This document shows, one piece after another, positions 61,412 through 64,000 of a stretch of 64,000 nucleotides of DNA. A program made the position numbers and the translations under genes. Position 1 is the stretch's first letter; every line of letters begins with the position of its first letter. Under the pieces are notes generated by a model. The model worked only from the letters and a program-made list of their open reading frames with translations. It made no database searches and was not told the DNA's origin. Origin of the DNA: Marivirga arenosa (GTDB lineage Bacteria > Bacteroidota > Bacteroidia > Cytophagales > Cyclobacteriaceae); the NCBI RefSeq assembly GCF_030503895.2, contig NZ_CP129970.2:808001-872000 (forward strand), written 5' to 3'.

Positions 61412-62681
61412 CTTCCTGTATTGATCCAAATAAAAATCCACAAATTGTTTTAGGGTAAAAATAAGTTGATTTTTGAGGCATGGTAAATCCAGTATTACAA
61501 ACCTTATAAACTTGTTCCATGCTTATTTCCTTGGTAATCAAGGCGCATTGTACCTCATTACTGAATAACTTTCGAGTGCAAGCTGTAAAGTTTCTTTCAA
61601 ACTCAATATTCTCCGAACTCCTCTGTTCTTCCCCCTTAATTCCTAAAACCTTTTCAACAAAGAAATAATGTAAAACAGTTAAATCTAAGCTTTTAACTTC
61701 ATCTGGAAAATTCCATTTCAGTTCATTAATTTTCTCAGGCTTAAGTCTAATTTTGTAATTATTATCCTTAAACAACAAACCAAAAGCCCATTGTTTTCCT
61801 AATATGATTTCATGAATATCCTCTGGATTTTCAACTTCTTTTATAAAAAAATCATCTTTAATCTTCTCTAATATTTCAGACTCTGAAAAATCAGGAATAT
61901 TCTTAATCAATCTATGAGTAGGTAAAATCCTAAGATCATCTGAATTGGCATTGGTTAAATACATCATATGATAATTATAACCTTCTTGCCCTGTATGATT
62001 AGGATTTTGCTCCATCATCTTTTTCCGATAAAGCAAAGAGCCCTCATAACGATGATGACCATCAGCTAAGATAATTTGCTGAGGCGCAATTTTATCAATA
62101 AACTTTTTGATGACTTTAGCATCATGTATGACGCTTACTACTTCTCTTACCCCTTGATAATCTTCTAATTCTCCCAAGGGTGATTTCATACTCTCATCCA
62201 TATATTCCTCCAATTCAAAATCAGGATCAGAATACAAGCCATGAGTTGCACTTACATTTAATTGTGTTTTATCTAAAACTTCAATTCTATCATTTACTGA
62301 CTGAGGAATAGTGTTTTCATGTCGAAGAATAACCTTTTCATCCCAATCATATGCTTTAATAAAAGTTATGAATCCTTTCCTAACCATTTCTCGAGATGAG
62401 CCAGGTAAAGTGAAATATTGATAATAAACATAAATTCCTGGCAAAGGATCTTGAACTAAAACCCCTTCTTTTTTCCATTTCAATAGTCGCTCGGCAGCCA
62501 TATCAGCGGATTCAGTACCACCTAAAGGAACTGAAAGGTGAATACTATTTAAGGGGTTTTTATAAAGAGCCTCCCTTTGTTTGGGTGAAACTACATCAAA
62601 CAAAGGGCTGGTTAAATTTTCTATTTGCTTTTGCAGCTTATCATTATAGCGCCAAGCTTTAATAGGCTTGATTTCTGCCAT
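61377..62681 (-). CDS. DUF1015-family protein
   Basis: 434 residues. The family pattern is plain: KPIKAWRYN, SPKQREALYKNPLNSIHLSVP, IILADGHHRYEGSLLYRKKMME, and YHMMYLTNANSDDLRILPTHRLI. The GHHRYE motif may bind metal or a serine-type substrate; some members are linked to serine kinase activity, but this is not shown here. It begins 2 bp after the biotin carboxylase stop and overlaps maf. Confidence 0.85.
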   Translation of the reverse strand: MAEIKPIKAWRYNDKLQKQIENLTSPLFDVVSPKQREALYKNPLNSIHLSVPLGGTESADMAAERLLKWKKEGVLVQDPLPGIYVYYQYFTLPGSSREMVRKGFITFIKAYDWDEKVILRHENTIPQSVNDRIEVLDKTQLNVSATHGLYSDPDFELEEYMDESMKSPLGELEDYQGVREVVSVIHDAKVIKKFIDKIAPQQIILADGHHRYEGSLLYRKKMMEQNPNHTGQEGYNYHMMYLTNANSDDLRILPTHRLIKNIPDFSESEILEKIKDDFFIKEVENPEDIHEIILGKQWAFGLLFKDNNYKIRLKPEKINELKWNFPDEVKSLDLTVLHYFFVEKVLGIKGEEQRSSENIEFERNFTACTRKLFSNEVQCALITKEISMEQVYKVCNTGFTMPQKSTYFYPKTICGFLFGSIQEDEFELPTYFRL

Positions 62682-62683
62682 TT

Positions 62684-64000
62684 TTATAATCTATTCTTTT
62701 TCCACAATGATACTTTTTCTCCATTCGCCTCTTGAGCTGTTCGCTTTTTCTGTCTTTCAGACCATAATTTTACAGCCAAAGCAGAAGCAATTTCAGTTTC
62801 TATATCTGTAACCTTTTCATCCAGGTCACTTGCTTGAAAATGCTTCTCAATAAATTTAGTATCAAAATCACCGCTGGTAAAAGCATCATGTTGTAATACG
62901 TATTTACAAAAACTCAAGGTAGTTTGGATCCCTACTATTTCATATTCATCAATAGCTCTTATCATTCTACTAATTGCTTCCTCACGATTATCAGCATAGG
63001 TTATCAATTTTGCAATCATAGGATCATAATGAATCGGTATCTCCATTCCTTGTTCAAAGCCGTCATCTACTCTTATACCAGTTCCTTGAGGTCTTTTATA
63101 CACTTTCAGCCTACCTATATCAGGTAAAAAGTTATTTTGCGGATCTTCTGCGTAAACTCTTACTTCAACAGAATGCCCCTTTATTGATAAATCTTCTTGC
63201 TTGTAAGAAAGCGCTTTCCCCTCTGCAATTCTAATTTGTTCTTTTACCAAATCTACTCCTGTGATTTGCTCAGAAACAGGATGTTCAACCTGTAGTCTGG
63301 TATTCATTTCAAGAAAGTAAAAATTTAATTTTTCATCTACTATAAACTCTACTGTACCAGCTCCATAATAATTACAGGATTTAGCTACATCAATGGCTGC
63401 TTGTCCCATTTTCTCTCTAATTTCAGGAGTTAAACAGCTTGAAGGCGCCTCTTCAATCACTTTTTGGTGTCTTCTTTGAATAGAACATTCTCTTTCAAAT
63501 AAATGAATCACATTTCCATGCTGATCACCTAAAACTTGAATTTCTATATGCCGTGGAGAAGTCACAAATTTCTCAATAAAAACAGCTCCATTTCCGAAAG
63601 CATTTTTCGCCTCACTTACCGCTCTATCCATTTGTGATTCGAAATCAGCTGGATCTTCCACTATTCTCATTCCTTTACCACCACCTCCAGCACTTGCTTT
63701 AATCAAGATAGGATAACCTATTTCATCTGCTTTCTTTTTTGCAAATGCAACATCCGTAATGGCTTTATCTAAGCCAGGTACTAATGGAACATCTCTTTTT
63801 AATACCGCTGATTTTGCTGAAAGCTTATCCCCCATTACTTCAATGGACTCAGCAGATGGACCAATGAATATTATACCTTCTTTTTCTACTTCTCTGGCGA
63901 AATCAGCATTTTCTGACAAAAACCCATATCCAGGGTGAATTGCATCAACCTGTAAATCTTTACAAGTTTTAATTATTTTATCTATTCTTAAATAACTATC
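62684..64000 (-). CDS. Biotin carboxylase subunit (acetyl/propionyl-CoA carboxylase), partial
   Basis: 438 residues to the window edge; the frame is open past 64000, so the N-terminal part is missing and an internal TTG at 63919 is not the start. Motifs: DAIHPGYGFLSENA, KASAGGGGKGMRIV (ATP loop), RRHQKVIEEAPS, FLEMNTRLQVEHPVSE (catalytic Glu and Arg) and YDPMIAKLITY. It carboxylates biotin with bicarbonate and ATP. No biotin-carrier domain follows, so this is a separate subunit, AccC or PccA/MccA type. Confidence 0.93.
   Translation of the reverse strand, partial: DSYLRIDKIIKTCKDLQVDAIHPGYGFLSENADFAREVEKEGIIFIGPSAESIEVMGDKLSAKSAVLKRDVPLVPGLDKAITDVAFAKKKADEIGYPILIKASAGGGGKGMRIVEDPADFESQMDRAVSEAKNAFGNGAVFIEKFVTSPRHIEIQVLGDQHGNVIHLFERECSIQRRHQKVIEEAPSSCLTPEIREKMGQAAIDVAKSCNYYGAGTVEFIVDEKLNFYFLEMNTRLQVEHPVSEQITGVDLVKEQIRIAEGKALSYKQEDLSIKGHSVEVRVYAEDPQNNFLPDIGRLKVYKRPQGTGIRVDDGFEQGMEIPIHYDPMIAKLITYADNREEAISRMIRAIDEYEIVGIQTTLSFCKYVLQHDAFTSGDFDTKFIEKHFQASDLDEKVTDIETEIASALAVKLWSERQKKRTAQEANGEKVSLWKKNRL

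Noticed and set aside
62684-63919. Biotin carboxylase starting at 63919
   Set aside because: The frame stays open with family sequence (AIHPGYGFLSENA) to the window edge, so TTG 63919 is internal.

Overview
The window reads as a chromosome segment of a low-GC, aerobic, probably marine member of the Bacteroidota, most likely Cytophagales (Marivirga-like). This is inferred from family content: a SusC/SusD pair, several TonB-type outer-membrane proteins, NqrF, a Cys-less AccD, S23-type four-helix protein, BLUF and many short lipoproteins. It also fits the recurring promoter form TTG-N20-TAnnTTTG and the lack of Shine-Dalgarno sites. No phage, insertion sequence, CRISPR array or rRNA operon was found. 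Most of the window is ordinary housekeeping and accessory genes with short gaps and many convergent hairpin terminators.

Layout. 1-3600: a TonB-dependent receptor (cut by the window edge) with a TPR partner, and a small envelope operon ending in a winged-helix regulator; one membrane gene there is frameshifted. 3755-9000: psi-like/hypothetical gene, thioesterase, radC, rpsT, a secreted phospholipase C/nuclease-like protein and an HtrA protease. 9100-13900: outer-membrane beta-barrel protein, alpha-oxoamine synthase, 2OG-Fe(II) oxygenase. 14000-18500: a sugar-kinase operon (pfkA, BadF/NAGK-like kinase, ROK kinase) diverging from a NUDIX-type regulator, with a palindrome between the two promoters. 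18500-28400: asnB, flavin reductase-like, thioesterase, TatT-like TPR protein, TerB-like, alpha/beta hydrolase-OsmC fusion, sodium:solute symporter, Mpo1-like. 28500-37970: TetR-ABC1 kinase operon, sugar porter, GroES-like protein, lipoprotein cyanophycinase, nqrF, radical SAM protein, accD. 38200-40850: TetR regulator plus FabH-like synthase, BLUF photosensor, acidic lipoprotein. 40880-43600: der and era with an S23 four-helix gene between them.

43600-44400 is the most unusual stretch. An intact initiator tRNA gene with its own promoter and terminator is followed by five tandem units of about 122 bp. Each unit keeps the tRNA 3' half and the terminator, but has a different 16-nt hairpin in place of the anticodon region. 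Divergence grows with distance from the tRNA. An orphan winged-helix-like gene follows.

44900-64000: CrtA-like monooxygenase, lipoprotein, PurF-type amidotransferase, TPR histidine kinase, murI, a SusC/SusD nutrient-uptake operon with a long structured leader, iron-sulfur carrier, methylmalonyl-CoA epimerase, thiL, CPBP protease, maf, DUF1015 and a biotin carboxylase cut by the window end. The epimerase and biotin carboxylase would fit propionyl-CoA metabolism, but that link is inferred.
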